Source of the DNA: Aeromicrobium phoceense
Lineage (GTDB): Bacteria > Actinomycetota > Actinomycetes > Propionibacteriales > Nocardioidaceae
Reading direction: 5' to 3'
DNA length: 64,000 bases
NCBI RefSeq assembly: GCF_013868155.1
Contig: NZ_JACEOG010000001.1
Coordinates: 310,001-374,000 of the forward strand
Every line of letters starts with the position of its first letter. Position 1 is the stretch's first letter. The position numbers were made by a program, and so were the translations under genes. Below the pieces are notes generated by a model. The model saw only the letters and a list, made by a program, of their open reading frames with translations. It was not told the DNA's origin and did no database searches. Below, one piece after another: positions 25,704 to 36,527 of this stretch.

Positions 25704-26111
25704 TCAGTTCGGGAACTGGCGCACGCGCCGGCCGCCGATGTCCTCGACGGTGATCGCGATGTGCGTGGACTCGCCCGTCGCGCCCGCCCACGAGCTCGGC
25801 AGTCGCGTGCCGAACGACTCCAGCTGCTCGGCCGTCGCCTCCTGCGCGGTTCCGCGCACGATCACGCTCCACCCGGTCTGGTAGGTGTCGTCGTGGTGAT
25901 CCGCCTCGAGGACGAACCGGCGATCGACGATCGTCGCGAGCCCGGAGGTGCGGCTCGTGCTGATCAGGATCGTGCCGTCGTCGTACGCGTAGTTGACGGG
26001 CAGCAGCTCCAGGCGCTCGCCGGTGTCGAACGCGATCCGCGCGAACCTGCCGACCTTCAGCAGCTCACGGCACTCGTCCTGGTCCAACTCCTGGATCGTT
26101 CCGGTGCTCAT
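25704..26111 (-). CDS. Pyridoxamine 5'-phosphate oxidase-like flavin/heme-binding protein
   Basis: This 135-residue protein is a small split-barrel of the PNPOx-like superfamily. It starts with a helix (LDQDECRELLKVGRFARIAF), then LLPVNYAYDDGTILISTS and FVLEADHHDDTYQTGWSVIVRGTA, the usual flavin-binding strands, and ends in ITVEDIGGRRV. Actinobacterial relatives bind FMN, F420 or heme; which one cannot be told. I used ATG 26111; a GTG five codons earlier is possible. It is divergent from the YhhN gene with a 40-bp gap, so the promoters must overlap. Confidence 0.9.
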   Translation of the reverse strand: MSTGTIQELDQDECRELLKVGRFARIAFDTGERLELLPVNYAYDDGTILISTSRTSGLATIVDRRFVLEADHHDDTYQTGWSVIVRGTAQEATAEQLESFGTRLPSSWAGATGESTHIAITVEDIGGRRVRQFPN

Positions 26112-26118
26112 GAATCCA

Positions 26119-26145
26119 TTGTGCACGTGTGAGCCACGTTACGGT
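26119..26145 (+). promoter_or_regulatory. Promoter of YhhN gene, probably leaderless
   Basis: TTGTGC (26119-26124) and TACGGT (26140-26145) are 15 bp apart. The -10 ends 6 nt before ATG 26152, and no ribosome binding site is present. The -35 spacing is short, so the -10 is the firmer call. Confidence 0.45.
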
Positions 26146-26151
26146 GAGCCC

Positions 26152-26856
26152 ATGAACTCGCTCCGGAGCCCCTGGCTCGCCGCCTTCGGCATCGCCGTCG
26201 TGGTGCACCTGGCCCTCGTGCTCGCCGAGGCACAGCCCTGGGACAGCATCACCAAGTGCCTCATCGCCCCCCTCCTCGTGGCCTGGGTCATCGAGCAGCA
26301 CGGTCCGCGACTCCTCGCGATCGCGCTGGTCCTGTGCCTGTTCGGTGACCTCTTCCTCGAGATCGACGGCCTCTTCATCGCCGGCATGGCGTCCTTCGCC
26401 GCGGCGCACGTGTGCTTCGTGACCTTCTTCGTCCGTCGCGGCGCGCTCGACGTGCTGCGCCGCACCGTCTGGATCCCGCTCGCCCTCGCGGCCGGGGCGG
26501 TCCTGCTGCTGGCCTGGGTCTGGTCGGGCCTCGAGCCGGGGCTGCGCGGCCCGGTCGTCGTCTACGCCCTGCTGCTCGCCTCGACGGCCGCCACGGCGCT
26601 CGCGGTGGATCTTCGGGCCGGGATCGGCGCGTTGTTGTTCCTCTTCAGCGACGGCCTCATCGCGGCGCGCATCGCCGACCGGGTCCCCGAGGACTCCGCC
26701 TTCGGCGGCTTCGTCGTCATGCTGACCTACTCGCTCGCCCTGTTCCTCCTCGCGACGGCGATCGTCCAGAAGGAGGCGCGCAGCCGCGCCGCCGGAGGGT
26801 TCGATGCGACGCGGGCCACGGACTGCTGGCCGAAGCTCCCGGCGGGGGCGCTGTGA
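26152..26856 (+). CDS. YhhN/TMEM86-family membrane protein (lysoplasmalogenase-like)
   Basis: This 234-residue polytopic membrane protein has about eight hydrophobic segments. It carries the family landmarks TKCLIAPLLVAWVI, LCLFGDLFLEI and a late FLFSDGLIAARI with an acidic residue in the membrane. Animal TMEM86B and the Legionella homologue hydrolyse lysoplasmalogens; the bacterial role is otherwise unproven. The C-terminal 25 residues are soluble. It starts the chain YhhN, hydrolase, pgm, joined by 4-nt overlaps. Confidence 0.85.
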   Translation: MNSLRSPWLAAFGIAVVVHLALVLAEAQPWDSITKCLIAPLLVAWVIEQHGPRLLAIALVLCLFGDLFLEIDGLFIAGMASFAAAHVCFVTFFVRRGALDVLRRTVWIPLALAAGAVLLLAWVWSGLEPGLRGPVVVYALLLASTAATALAVDLRAGIGALLFLFSDGLIAARIADRVPEDSAFGGFVVMLTYSLALFLLATAIVQKEARSRAAGGFDATRATDCWPKLPAGAL

Positions 26857-27694
26857 GTACCGTGGAGGCCGCGGGCCTCACCTTCGACCTCGACCTGTTC
26901 GGCCCTGAGGACGGCACGCCGGTGGTCCTCCTGCACGGCTGGCCCCAGGACCGTCGCTCGTGGCGCGGTGTCGCCGAGCGTCTCGCCGCCGAGGGACTGC
27001 GGGTCGTCGTCCCCGACCAGCGCGGCTACAGCCCGGGAGCGCGTCCCGAGGGGGTCGAGCACTACCGCGCCGAGATCCTCGCCGACGACGTCGTCGCGAT
27101 CATGGCGGCGCTCGGGCACGAGCGGTTCCACCTCGTCGGGCACGACTGGGGCGCTGCCGTCTCGTGGGTGGTGGCCACGCGCCACGCCGACCGAGTGCTG
27201 ACGCTGACGGCCGTGTCCGTTCCGCACCTGGCCGCCTACAACGAGGCGCTGGCCGGCGACCCCGACCAGCAGCAGCGCGGCGCGTACATCGGGCTGCTGC
27301 GCCGACCGGGCAAGGCCGAGGAGGTCCTGCTCGAGGACGACGGCGCCCGCCTGCGCGCGATGTACGGCGGTGACGTCGAGCCCGAGGACGAGGCCGCCTA
27401 CGTCGACAAGCTGGCCGAGCCGGGCGCCCTCACGGCCACCCTGAACTGGTACCGCGCGATGGGCCCCGAGCTCTCGGCGACGCCCGAGGTCACCGTGCCC
27501 ACCACGTTCGTCTGGGGCGCCACCGACCTCGCGATCGGCCGCTACGGCGCCGAGCGCTGCGGCGACCACGTCAGCGGCGACTACCGCTTCGTCGAGGTCG
27601 ACAGCGGCCACTGGCTCCCCGACACCCACCCGGACCTGCTCGCCTCCGAGATTCTCGAGCGGGTGCGAAGCGCCGGAAACGGCATGATGGACGC

Positions 27695-27698
<4 letters not shown>
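26853..27698 (+). CDS. Alpha/beta hydrolase, epoxide hydrolase-like
   Basis: This 281-residue alpha/beta hydrolase has the oxyanion [10 protein letters not shown] (residues 28-37) and the nucleophile elbow [11 protein letters not shown] with Asp98. An Asp nucleophile, rather than Ser, is the mark of epoxide hydrolases and haloalkane dehalogenases. The general-base His lies in [11 protein letters not shown] near the end, and [11 protein letters not shown] supplies the acid region. HGWPQD and DQRGYSPG favour an epoxide hydrolase; the substrate is unknown. The GTG start at 26853 overlaps the YhhN stop (GTGA), and a G-rich stretch precedes it. It overlaps pgm by 4 nt. Confidence 0.9.
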
Positions 27699-29332
<1,634 letters not shown>

Positions 29333-29333
29333 C

Positions 29334-30098
29334 TCAGGCGAACGGCCAGTTGCGGTCGGGGATCGTCAGCCCGCGGCCCAGCTCGTGGGCGCGCTTGTTC
29401 CAGTCCATCGTGCGCGCCGCGATCCAGTAGCGCTGCTGCGCCATGAGCATCGTCAGGCTCGAGCCGATGGCCTTCTCGAAGCCCTGGCCCATCGTGATCG
29501 CGATCTCGCGCGCCGCGCGGGCGTCGTGGGCCGCGTCGTGCGCCTTGTCGAGCCGGACGCCGTAGTGCGCGGCGACGTCGGCCAGCCGGCGCTGGCCCTC
29601 ACGCTCGCGGTCGATGCCCCAGTCGATGACGAACGGGTCGACGACGAGCAGCCGGTCCCAGTCGGGCTGGTCGAGATCGTGGCGGATCGCCTCGGCGCGC
29701 AGCAGCGTGAGGTCGAACGAGGCGTTGTAGACGACCAGGCCGATCCGGCGCTCGATCACGTCGTGGACCCAGGCCAGCACGGGCCGCAGCGCCTGCGCCG
29801 ACATCGGCGCCCGCGCGAGGTCGGAGGCCGTGATGCCGTGGATGTCGGCCGAGGACTCGGGGATCGGCACGCCGGGGTTGACCATGCCCATGAGGTCCCC
29901 GCCGACGTCCGACAGCGCGGCGAAGCTCAGGATCCGGTCCTTGTGGGGATCGATTCCCGTGGTCTCGAAGTCGAGGGACGCGAGCGGCTGGCGGTACCAG
30001 GCGTTCGGGTCCTCGCGCGGGGGCAGGACGTTCTTGGCGCGCCGTCCCCCGCCGGGACGACCCGGCTCGGACGTGGGACGGGCGGACGCTTCAGGCAT
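29334..30098 (-). CDS. DnaQ-like DEDDh 3'-5' exonuclease
   Basis: This 254-residue protein has the exonuclease motifs ExoI SLDFETTGIDP (Asp43, Glu45), ExoII VVYNASFDLTLL and ExoIII DKAHDAAHDARAA (His and Asp), so the DEDDh site is complete. It is not fused to a polymerase or BRCT domain. Stand-alone proteins of this kind act in proofreading, repair or RNA turnover; the role here is open. The N-terminal 35 residues are basic and disordered. Its start overlaps the end of the upstream membrane-protein gene by 8 nt. Confidence 0.92.
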   Translation of the reverse strand: MPEASARPTSEPGRPGGGRRAKNVLPPREDPNAWYRQPLASLDFETTGIDPHKDRILSFAALSDVGGDLMGMVNPGVPIPESSADIHGITASDLARAPMSAQALRPVLAWVHDVIERRIGLVVYNASFDLTLLRAEAIRHDLDQPDWDRLLVVDPFVIDWGIDREREGQRRLADVAAHYGVRLDKAHDAAHDARAAREIAITMGQGFEKAIGSSLTMLMAQQRYWIAARTMDWNKRAHELGRGLTIPDRNWPFA

Positions 30099-30726
30099 GC
30101 GGCGGTTCCTCTCGGTGCTCGGTGTTCGACTCTGCCGTCCCCGCCCGCGTCGCCGCGTCCCGTTCCGCCAGCTGACCCTCGAGTCGCGAGACCTGCCCCT
30201 TGCGGCGCCGTGCGGCGGTGATCGTGGCGATCAGGGCGAACGACGCCAGCACGCCCACGAGGGCGCCGAAGAAGGTCGCCCACTGGAAGCCGGGCGCCTC
30301 GTTCACCAGCGTGATCCATCCGGCGTCCGACGCACTGTTGTCGCCGAGGCTGATCGACAGTGTGAGCCAGTTCGGCGCCGCCAGCAGCAAGGCCACCAGA
30401 AAGACACCGATCTTCCACGGCCACTTCAGGAACGGGCGTCGTACCTGCCACACGACGAGCACCGGGAGGAAGCTGAAGATGAAACCGTAGAACACACCCC
30501 AGAAGATGCCGACGGTCATGCGTCCGTCGACCTGGTTCCCGACGCGTTGGGCCCACCAGCGCGGCAGAGCCGCGGCCAGCAGTCCGTAGACGACGAGAGC
30601 CGCCACCACGAGCACGAGCACGACGACGATCCGTCGTACCCAGATCTCGGCCCCGGTCCGAGTCCCGGGACCTTCTGACGGCAGACCTGCGGAACGGGTG
30701 TTCGCGGGGTCGGCCATGGCGTCCAT
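30091..30726 (-). CDS. Uncharacterised membrane protein, four transmembrane segments
   Basis: I do not recognise the family of this 211-residue protein. Hydrophobic segments lie at about residues 32-54, 72-94, 104-122 and 150-172. They are followed by a basic, Glu-rich cytoplasmic tail with a short coiled-coil look (RRRKGQVSRLEGQLAERDAA). The loop between segments 3 and 4 holds SLGDNSASDAGWITLVNEAP. The ATG at 30726 has GGAG 9 nt upstream, and MAD three codons later is an alternative. It is co-transcribed with the exonuclease gene and divergent from the mrp operon. Confidence 0.75.
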   Translation of the reverse strand: MDAMADPANTRSAGLPSEGPGTRTGAEIWVRRIVVVLVLVVAALVVYGLLAAALPRWWAQRVGNQVDGRMTVGIFWGVFYGFIFSFLPVLVVWQVRRPFLKWPWKIGVFLVALLLAAPNWLTLSISLGDNSASDAGWITLVNEAPGFQWATFFGALVGVLASFALIATITAARRRKGQVSRLEGQLAERDAATRAGTAESNTEHREEPPHA

Positions 30727-30766
30727 TCTCGCACTCCTGCCGGACAGTTCACAGGGGGCCACCCGC

Positions 30767-30772
30767 TAGGGT
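30767..30772 (+). promoter_or_regulatory. Probable -10 element of the mrp operon
   Basis: TAGGGT lies 12 nt before the mrpA ATG at 30785, in the 58-bp divergent gap. There is no convincing ribosome binding site, so a very short leader is likely. Confidence 0.4.
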
Positions 30773-30784
30773 TGGGCCGAGCCC

Positions 30785-33643
30785 ATGGTCTTCCTCGTCG
30801 CGCTGCACTTTCTCGTTGCAGCGGTCGCCCCTGCTCTCGTCCGCATGCTGGATAGACGGGCTTTCCTGGTCCTCGCGCTCGTCCCGGCGGCCTCATTCGT
30901 GTGGCTCCTGGGGCCCGTCGCGCGGGCCACCGACGGCGATCCGACGTACGAGCACCGGGCGTGGATTCCCCAGATCGGGCTCGACCTGGACTTCGCCGTG
31001 AACTCCCTCAGCGGGATCGTGGCCCTGCTCGTCACGGGCGTCGGCGCCCTCGTGCTCGTCTACTGCGCCTGGTACTTCCGGCCCAAGGACACCGAGATCT
31101 GGCGCTTCTCCGGTGTCCTGACCGCCTTCGCCGGCGCGATGCTCGGCCTGGTGCTCGCCGACAACGTCTACGTGCTCTACGTGTTCTGGGAGCTCACGAC
31201 CGTCCTGTCGTTCCTGCTGATCGGCCACAACCCCGAGCGCCGCGCCAACCGTCGCGCCGCACTCAACGCGCTCATCGTGACCACATTCGGCGGCCTGGCG
31301 ATGCTGGTGGGCCTGGTCGGGCTGCACCTGCTGAGCGGCACGGCGCGGCTGAGCGAGATCCTCGCCGACCCGCCCGAGCCGAGCACCGCGGTGACCGCCT
31401 CGATCGCGCTGGTCCTGGTGGGCGCGCTCTCCAAGTCGGCCCTGCTGCCGTTCCACTTCTGGCTCCCGGGCGCGATGGCCGCTCCCACCCCCGTCAGCGC
31501 CTACCTGCACGCCGCGGCCATGGTCAAGGCCGGCATCTACCTCGTCGCGCTGCTGGCCCCCGCCTTCGCCGAGACGCCGGGGTGGCGCCCCGTACTGATC
31601 GGTCTCGGCGTCGCCACGATGATCCTCGGCGGACTGCGCGCGCTGCGGCAGTACGACGTGAAGCTGCTGCTGGCCTACGGCACGGTCAGCCAGCTGGGCT
31701 TCCTCATGGCGGTGGTCGGCGCGGGCACGCGGTCGGCCGCGTTCGCCGGGCTCGCCCTGGTGTGCGCCCACGGACTGTTCAAGTCGGCCCTCTTCCTGGT
31801 TGTCGGCGTGATCGACCGCTCGGTCGGCACGCGCGACCTGCGCGAGCTGTCGGGCCTGCGGCAGGCCCGGCCCCTGCTGTTCGTCACCACGGTCGTCGCC
31901 GCGGCGTCCATGGCCGGCCTGCCCGTGCTGTTCGGCTTCACCGCGAAGGAGGCGGCCTTCGCGGCCTTCGTCGACCTGGGCCACGACCTCGGCCACCCGG
32001 CCTGGGGCCTGGTCGCCCTCGCGGGCATCGTGCTCGGCTCCGTGCTCACCGTGGCGTACAGCGCCCGCTTCGTCTGGGGCACGTTCGCCGACAAGCCCGG
32101 CGTCGAGCCGTGCAGGCCGCGCGACTTCTCCCCCTGGTTCGCGGCCGTGCCCGCCGTGCTGGCGGTCCTCAGCCTCGTCGCCGGCCTCGCCGGGCCGTTC
32201 CTGACCCCGCGGCTGGCCACCTACTCCGACCAGTTCCCGGTCGGCTCGCACGAGGCGGTGCTGACCCTGTGGCACGGCTTCACGCCGGCCCTGTGGCTGT
32301 CGGTCCTCGCCGTCGCGGCCGGCATCGCCCTGTTCGTGTGGCGCCGCCCCGTGGCGGCCGCCCAGCACGCGATCGTCGACCGGCTCCCGTTCCCCGACGC
32401 CGAGCGCGCCTACCAGGCCGTCATGCGCGGGGTCGATCGTCTCGCCGTCGAGGTCACCGGCCGCACGCAGCGGGGCTCGCTGCCGGTCTACCTCGGCATC
32501 ATCCTGGTGACGCTCGTGGTCGTGCCGGGCACCGCGCTGGTGCGCGCGTGGGAGCGACCCGACGTCCGGCTCTCCGACAACCCGCTGCAGATCGTCGTCG
32601 GCATCGTGATGATCGCGGCGGCCGTGCTCACCGTCCGGTCGCGACGCCGCCTGCGCGCGGTGCTCCTGCTCGGCGTCACGGGCTACGGCACCTCGATTCT
32701 GTTCGTCGCCCACGGCGCCCCCGACCTCGCGCTCACGCAGGTGCTCGTCGAGACGTTCCTGCTCGTCACGTTCGTGCTCGTGCTGCGCCGCCTCCCCCCG
32801 TTCTTCAGCGACCGGCCGTTCAACATCGCCCGCTGGTGGCGCGTCGGCGTCGGCACGGCCGTGGGTCTGTCGGTGGCCGGCTTCGCGTTCGTCGCCACCA
32901 ACGCCCGCACCGCCACCCCCATCTCCGCGGGCTGGGCCGAGCCGGCCTACGAGTACGGCGGGGGCAAGAACATCGTCAACGTGGCCCTGGTCGACATCCG
33001 GGCCTGGGACACCATCGGCGAGTTGAGCGTCCTCGTGGTCGCCGCGACGGGCATCGCCAGCCTGATCTTCCTGCTGACCGATCGCGCCGGACGCCAGGTG
33101 CGCCCGCGCCGCGTGGTCACCACCGACTCCAACGCCTGGCTCGCGGCCAACCTCCACGACCAGCGCCGCTCGATCGTGTTCGAGATCGTCACCCGGCTGG
33201 TCTTCCACACGGTGATCGTGTTCTCGGTCTACCTGATGATCTCGGGCCACAACTCCCCCGGCGGCGGCTTCGCCGGTGGTCTCATCGCCGGGCTCGCGCT
33301 GATGATCCGCTACCTCGCCGGCGGTCGCGAGGAGCTCGACAACGCCGCGCCCGTCGACGCCGGATTCGTGCTGGGCCTCGGCCTCGCGGTCGCCGCCCTC
33401 TCCGGACTGCTGCCCACGTTGCTCGGCGGCGGCGTCCTGCAGAGCGCCATCATCGACGTCCCGATCCCTGTGCTCGGCGAGCTGCACCTGGTCACCTCGG
33501 TCTTCTTCGACATCGGCGTGTACCTCGTCGTCGTCGGCCTCGCCCTCGACGTCCTGCGCAGCCTCGGCAGTGGCATCGACGCCCACATGGAGGACGAGGA
33601 CGCCGGCCCGCCCGACCCCCGGAAGGACCAGGTGCCGGCGTGA
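30785..33643 (+). CDS. mrpA: Na+(K+)/H+ antiporter subunit A, fused to subunit B
   Basis: MrpA is the large subunit of the multi-component Mrp antiporter, which exports Na+ or K+ for protons and is related to complex I NuoL. The 952-residue protein has an N-terminal NuoL-like part with LYVFWELTTVLSFLLIGHN, LPFHFWLPGAMAAPTPVSAY and LLLAYGTVSQLGFL. After about residue 600 come the extra MrpA helices. From about residue 795 an MrpB domain follows, with the diagnostic GHNSPGGGFAGGL near 819-831. No separate mrpB gene exists in the operon, so A and B are one polypeptide. The stop overlaps the mrpC GTG by 4 nt. Confidence 0.95.
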   Translation: MVFLVALHFLVAAVAPALVRMLDRRAFLVLALVPAASFVWLLGPVARATDGDPTYEHRAWIPQIGLDLDFAVNSLSGIVALLVTGVGALVLVYCAWYFRPKDTEIWRFSGVLTAFAGAMLGLVLADNVYVLYVFWELTTVLSFLLIGHNPERRANRRAALNALIVTTFGGLAMLVGLVGLHLLSGTARLSEILADPPEPSTAVTASIALVLVGALSKSALLPFHFWLPGAMAAPTPVSAYLHAAAMVKAGIYLVALLAPAFAETPGWRPVLIGLGVATMILGGLRALRQYDVKLLLAYGTVSQLGFLMAVVGAGTRSAAFAGLALVCAHGLFKSALFLVVGVIDRSVGTRDLRELSGLRQARPLLFVTTVVAAASMAGLPVLFGFTAKEAAFAAFVDLGHDLGHPAWGLVALAGIVLGSVLTVAYSARFVWGTFADKPGVEPCRPRDFSPWFAAVPAVLAVLSLVAGLAGPFLTPRLATYSDQFPVGSHEAVLTLWHGFTPALWLSVLAVAAGIALFVWRRPVAAAQHAIVDRLPFPDAERAYQAVMRGVDRLAVEVTGRTQRGSLPVYLGIILVTLVVVPGTALVRAWERPDVRLSDNPLQIVVGIVMIAAAVLTVRSRRRLRAVLLLGVTGYGTSILFVAHGAPDLALTQVLVETFLLVTFVLVLRRLPPFFSDRPFNIARWWRVGVGTAVGLSVAGFAFVATNARTATPISAGWAEPAYEYGGGKNIVNVALVDIRAWDTIGELSVLVVAATGIASLIFLLTDRAGRQVRPRRVVTTDSNAWLAANLHDQRRSIVFEIVTRLVFHTVIVFSVYLMISGHNSPGGGFAGGLIAGLALMIRYLAGGREELDNAAPVDAGFVLGLGLAVAALSGLLPTLLGGGVLQSAIIDVPIPVLGELHLVTSVFFDIGVYLVVVGLALDVLRSLGSGIDAHMEDEDAGPPDPRKDQVPA

Positions 33644-34098
33644 CAGCGAACCTGATGCTCATCGTCGTCGTCGGCGTCCTCGTGGGCAGCGGCGTCACGC
33701 TCGTGCTCGAGCGCAGCCTGACCCGCATCCTCGTGGGCTTCGTCCTCATCGGCAACGGCCTCAACGTGCTGTTCCTCGTGGTCTCCGGACCCGCCGGGGC
33801 GGCGCCCATCCTCGGCCTGTCCGGCGACCCGATGGCCGATCCACTGCCGCAGGTGATGGCGCTGACGGCGATCGTGATCACCCTCGGCACCACCGCGTTC
33901 GGGCTGGCCCTGGCCTACCGGGCCTGGCAGCTGACCGGCACCGACGACGTGCAGGACGACGTCGAGGACGACCTGATCCGACGCCGCGCCGAGCGCGACG
34001 AGGTCTCGGCCACCTTCGACGAGGCCGACTCCGAGCTTCCCGACGAGGGCTACGCGGGCGACTCCACGCTCGCGCCCGAGGACGAGGTGACGGCATGA
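33640..34098 (+). CDS. mrpC: Mrp antiporter subunit C
   Basis: This NuoK-like subunit has 152 residues, with three membrane helices in the first 105 (LMLIVVVGVLVGSGVTLVLE, RILVGFVLIGNGLNVLFLVV, and one with VMALTAIVITLGTTAFGLAL). GNGLN and DPLPQVMALTAIVI are family landmarks. The C-terminal 45 residues are a long acidic cytoplasmic tail, longer than in Bacillus MrpC. It starts with GTG overlapping the mrpA stop and ends in ATGA with mrpD. Confidence 0.95.
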   Translation: MTANLMLIVVVGVLVGSGVTLVLERSLTRILVGFVLIGNGLNVLFLVVSGPAGAAPILGLSGDPMADPLPQVMALTAIVITLGTTAFGLALAYRAWQLTGTDDVQDDVEDDLIRRRAERDEVSATFDEADSELPDEGYAGDSTLAPEDEVTA

Positions 34099-35711
34099 GC
34101 GAGAGCCTGCTGGACCAGCTGGTCCTCGCCCCCGTGATCCTGCCCCTCCTGGGTGCCGGACTCTGCCTCGCGTTCGGCCGGTTCGCCGGGGCCCAGCGCG
34201 TCATCAGCATTCTCACGCTGCTGGCCGTCGTGGCCTCGGCCACCGTGCTCCTGGTCCGCGCCGACCAGCACGGCCCGCAGTCGTTCAACGTGGGCGGCTG
34301 GCCCGCCGAGATCGGCATCAGCCTCGTCGCCGACCGACTCAGCTCCCTGCTGCTGCTGATCTCGACGATCGTCACCCTGTGCGTGCTGCTGTACTCGATC
34401 GGCCAGGGCATCGTGGAGTTCGGGCGCGACACGCCCCTCTCGGTCTTCTACCCCACGTTCCTGGTACTGAGCGCCGGAGTCTCCAACGCCTTCCTCTCGG
34501 CCGACCTGTTCAACCTGTTCGTCGGCTTCGAGATCCTGCTGGCGTCGTCGTACGTGCTCATCACGCTCGGCGGCACCGAGGCCCGCGTGCGCTCGGGAAC
34601 GATCTACATCATCGTGAGCCTGGCGTCGTCGGCGTTGTTCCTCATCGCGATCGCGTGCGTCTACGCCGCCACCGGCACGGTCAACTTCGCCCAGCTCGCC
34701 CTGCGCCTGCCGGACCTGCCCGACAGCACCGCCACGATGCTTCAGCTGCTGCTCCTGCTGACCTTCGCGGTCAAGGCGGCCGTGTTCCCACTGTCGGCGT
34801 GGCTGCCCGACTCCTATCCGACCGCCCCGGCGCCCGTCACGGCCGTGTTCGCGGGCCTGCTGACCAAGGTCGGCGTCTACGCGATGCTGCGCACCCAGAC
34901 GCTGATGTTCCCGACGCACGAGCTGCGCACGATCCTGCTGTGGGCCTCGGTGCTGACGATGGTGGTGGGCATCATGGGCGCGGTCGCCCAGTCAGACATC
35001 AAGCGTGTGCTGTCGTTCACCCTGGTCAGCCACATCGGCTACATGCTCTTCGGCATCGCCCTGGGCAGCGAGCTCGGCGTGGCCGGCGCGATCTTCTACA
35101 TCATCCACCACATCACGGTGCAGACCACGCTCTTCCTGGTCGCCGGGCTGGTGGAGTACCGGTCCGGGACGACGAACCTCGACCGGCTCGGCGGGCTGGC
35201 CCGCTACGCGCCGGTGCTGTCCGTCATGTTCTTCGTCCCGGCGATGAACCTGGCCGGCATCCCGCCGTTCTCGGGCTTCCTGGGCAAGCTCGCGCTGCTC
35301 GAGGCAGGCGCGGAGGCGGGCGACTGGCTCGCGCTGCTCGGCGTCGGGGCCGCGGTGGCCACGAGCCTGCTCACGCTGTACGCCGTCGCGAAGATCTGGA
35401 ACCGCGCCTTCTGGCAGCCGCTCGCCGACCCCGAGGACGACACCCCGGTGCCGTTCGGCCCGGCCGGCCTCGGTGGCTCGCTGCACGGCCGCAGCGGCGT
35501 CTCCACCGCCACCCAGCGCGAGACCACCTGGAAGACCGACACCGAGGGCGAGCGACTGCCCGCCCGCATGGCGCTCCCCACGATCGCGCTCGGCGTGGTC
35601 ACCGTCGCCCTGACGGTGTTCGCCGGCCCGCTCTTCGCGATGACCGAGCGCGCCGCCGATGAGCTGCACGAGCGCACCCCCTACATCGAGGCGGTGCTCG
35701 GCGATGGCTGA
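34095..35711 (+). CDS. mrpD: Mrp antiporter subunit D
   Basis: This 538-residue NuoM/NuoN-like antiporter subunit has about 14 membrane segments. It has the conserved LFNLFVGFEILLASSYVL with a membrane Glu, KAAVFPLSAWLPDSYPTAPAP with the Lys-Ala pattern, and DIKRVLSFTLVSHIGYM. These are the proton-pathway residues shared with complex I. A hydrophilic insertion near residues 440-490 (DPEDDTPVPFG to TDTEGERLPAR) precedes the last helices. ATG 34095 overlaps mrpC by 4 nt, and the stop overlaps mrpE by 8 nt. Confidence 0.96.
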   Translation: MSESLLDQLVLAPVILPLLGAGLCLAFGRFAGAQRVISILTLLAVVASATVLLVRADQHGPQSFNVGGWPAEIGISLVADRLSSLLLLISTIVTLCVLLYSIGQGIVEFGRDTPLSVFYPTFLVLSAGVSNAFLSADLFNLFVGFEILLASSYVLITLGGTEARVRSGTIYIIVSLASSALFLIAIACVYAATGTVNFAQLALRLPDLPDSTATMLQLLLLLTFAVKAAVFPLSAWLPDSYPTAPAPVTAVFAGLLTKVGVYAMLRTQTLMFPTHELRTILLWASVLTMVVGIMGAVAQSDIKRVLSFTLVSHIGYMLFGIALGSELGVAGAIFYIIHHITVQTTLFLVAGLVEYRSGTTNLDRLGGLARYAPVLSVMFFVPAMNLAGIPPFSGFLGKLALLEAGAEAGDWLALLGVGAAVATSLLTLYAVAKIWNRAFWQPLADPEDDTPVPFGPAGLGGSLHGRSGVSTATQRETTWKTDTEGERLPARMALPTIALGVVTVALTVFAGPLFAMTERAADELHERTPYIEAVLGDG

Positions 35712-36261
35712 CCGCACGCGAGGCCTGCACCCCTGGCACGTCCCGGTGATCCTGTGGCTCACGGTCGTGTGGCTGCTGCTGTGGGGCGAGCTCACCCCCA
35801 TCAACCTGATCGGCGGGCTGCTCGTCAGCGCGATCATCGTCGTGGTCTTCCCGTTCCCGCGTGTGTCGGTGGACGGCACGATCCGGCCGTGGGCCTCCGT
35901 GGTGCTGGTGTCGCGATTCCTCGCCGACCTGAGCGTCGCGAGCTTCAACGTGGCCTGGCTCGCCGTCCGTCCGAAGGCGCCGCCGCCCAGCGCAGTGCTG
36001 CGGATCGACCTCGTCAGCCACTCCGAGCTGCGGCAGACCCTCACCGGCGAGCTGGTCTCCCTGGTTCCGGGCTCGCTGCTCATCGAGCTCGACTCCGAGG
36101 GTCGGCGGATGTGGCTGCACGTGCTGGACGCCGGCAGCCCGGAGCGCATCGAGACCGCCCGCCGCAAGGCCCGGCTGCAGGAGCACCGCCTGCTCAAGGC
36201 CATCGGCACCGAGGCCGAGATCAGCGAGAGCGAACGCCGACTCCTCGAGGAGCACGCATGA
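35704..36261 (+). CDS. mrpE: Mrp antiporter subunit E
   Basis: This 185-residue MrpE/MnhE subunit has two hydrophobic N-terminal segments, then SVASFNVAWLAVRPKAPPPS and a cytoplasmic part with the family signature ISLTPGT-like LVSLVPGSLLIELD. WLHVLDAGSPE follows. The C-terminal tail is charged and helical (ESERRLLEEHA). It is required for stable complex assembly in known systems. It starts 8 nt before mrpD ends and overlaps mrpF by 4 nt. Confidence 0.93.
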   Translation: MADRTRGLHPWHVPVILWLTVVWLLLWGELTPINLIGGLLVSAIIVVVFPFPRVSVDGTIRPWASVVLVSRFLADLSVASFNVAWLAVRPKAPPPSAVLRIDLVSHSELRQTLTGELVSLVPGSLLIELDSEGRRMWLHVLDAGSPERIETARRKARLQEHRLLKAIGTEAEISESERRLLEEHA

Positions 36262-36527
36262 ACTTCGTCGGAATCGTCTGTGCCGTCCTGCTGGGCCTCA
36301 CGGGCCTGCTGTGCCTGGTCCGCATCGTCCGCGGCCCCACCATGCTCGACCGCACCGTCGCGTCGGACGTGTTCGTGGCGGCGTGCGTCGGCGCGATCGG
36401 CGTCGAGGCGGCGATCGGGCGCCACAACACCACCCTGCCGATCCTCGTGGCCCTGGCCCTCGTGGCGTTCCTCGGCTCGGTCAGCATCGCGCGCTACGCC
36501 GCGCAGGCGTCGGGCGGGGGGCAGTGA
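36258..36527 (+). CDS. mrpF: Mrp antiporter subunit F
   Basis: This 89-residue subunit has three membrane helices. It carries the conserved RIVRGPTMLDRTVASDVF, where the Asp between helices 1 and 2 is implicated in ion movement, and ends LGSVSIARYAAQ. The length is normal for MrpF. The ATG overlaps mrpE by 4 nt, and the stop shares a base with mrpG (TGATG). Confidence 0.94.
   Translation: MNFVGIVCAVLLGLTGLLCLVRIVRGPTMLDRTVASDVFVAACVGAIGVEAAIGRHNTTLPILVALALVAFLGSVSIARYAAQASGGGQ

Noticed and set aside
30893-33586. A 897-codon frame antisense to mrpA
   Set aside because: It is rich in Asp, Arg, Gln and Gly with no recognisable fold. The plus strand encodes a full MrpA with known motifs and overlapping partners.
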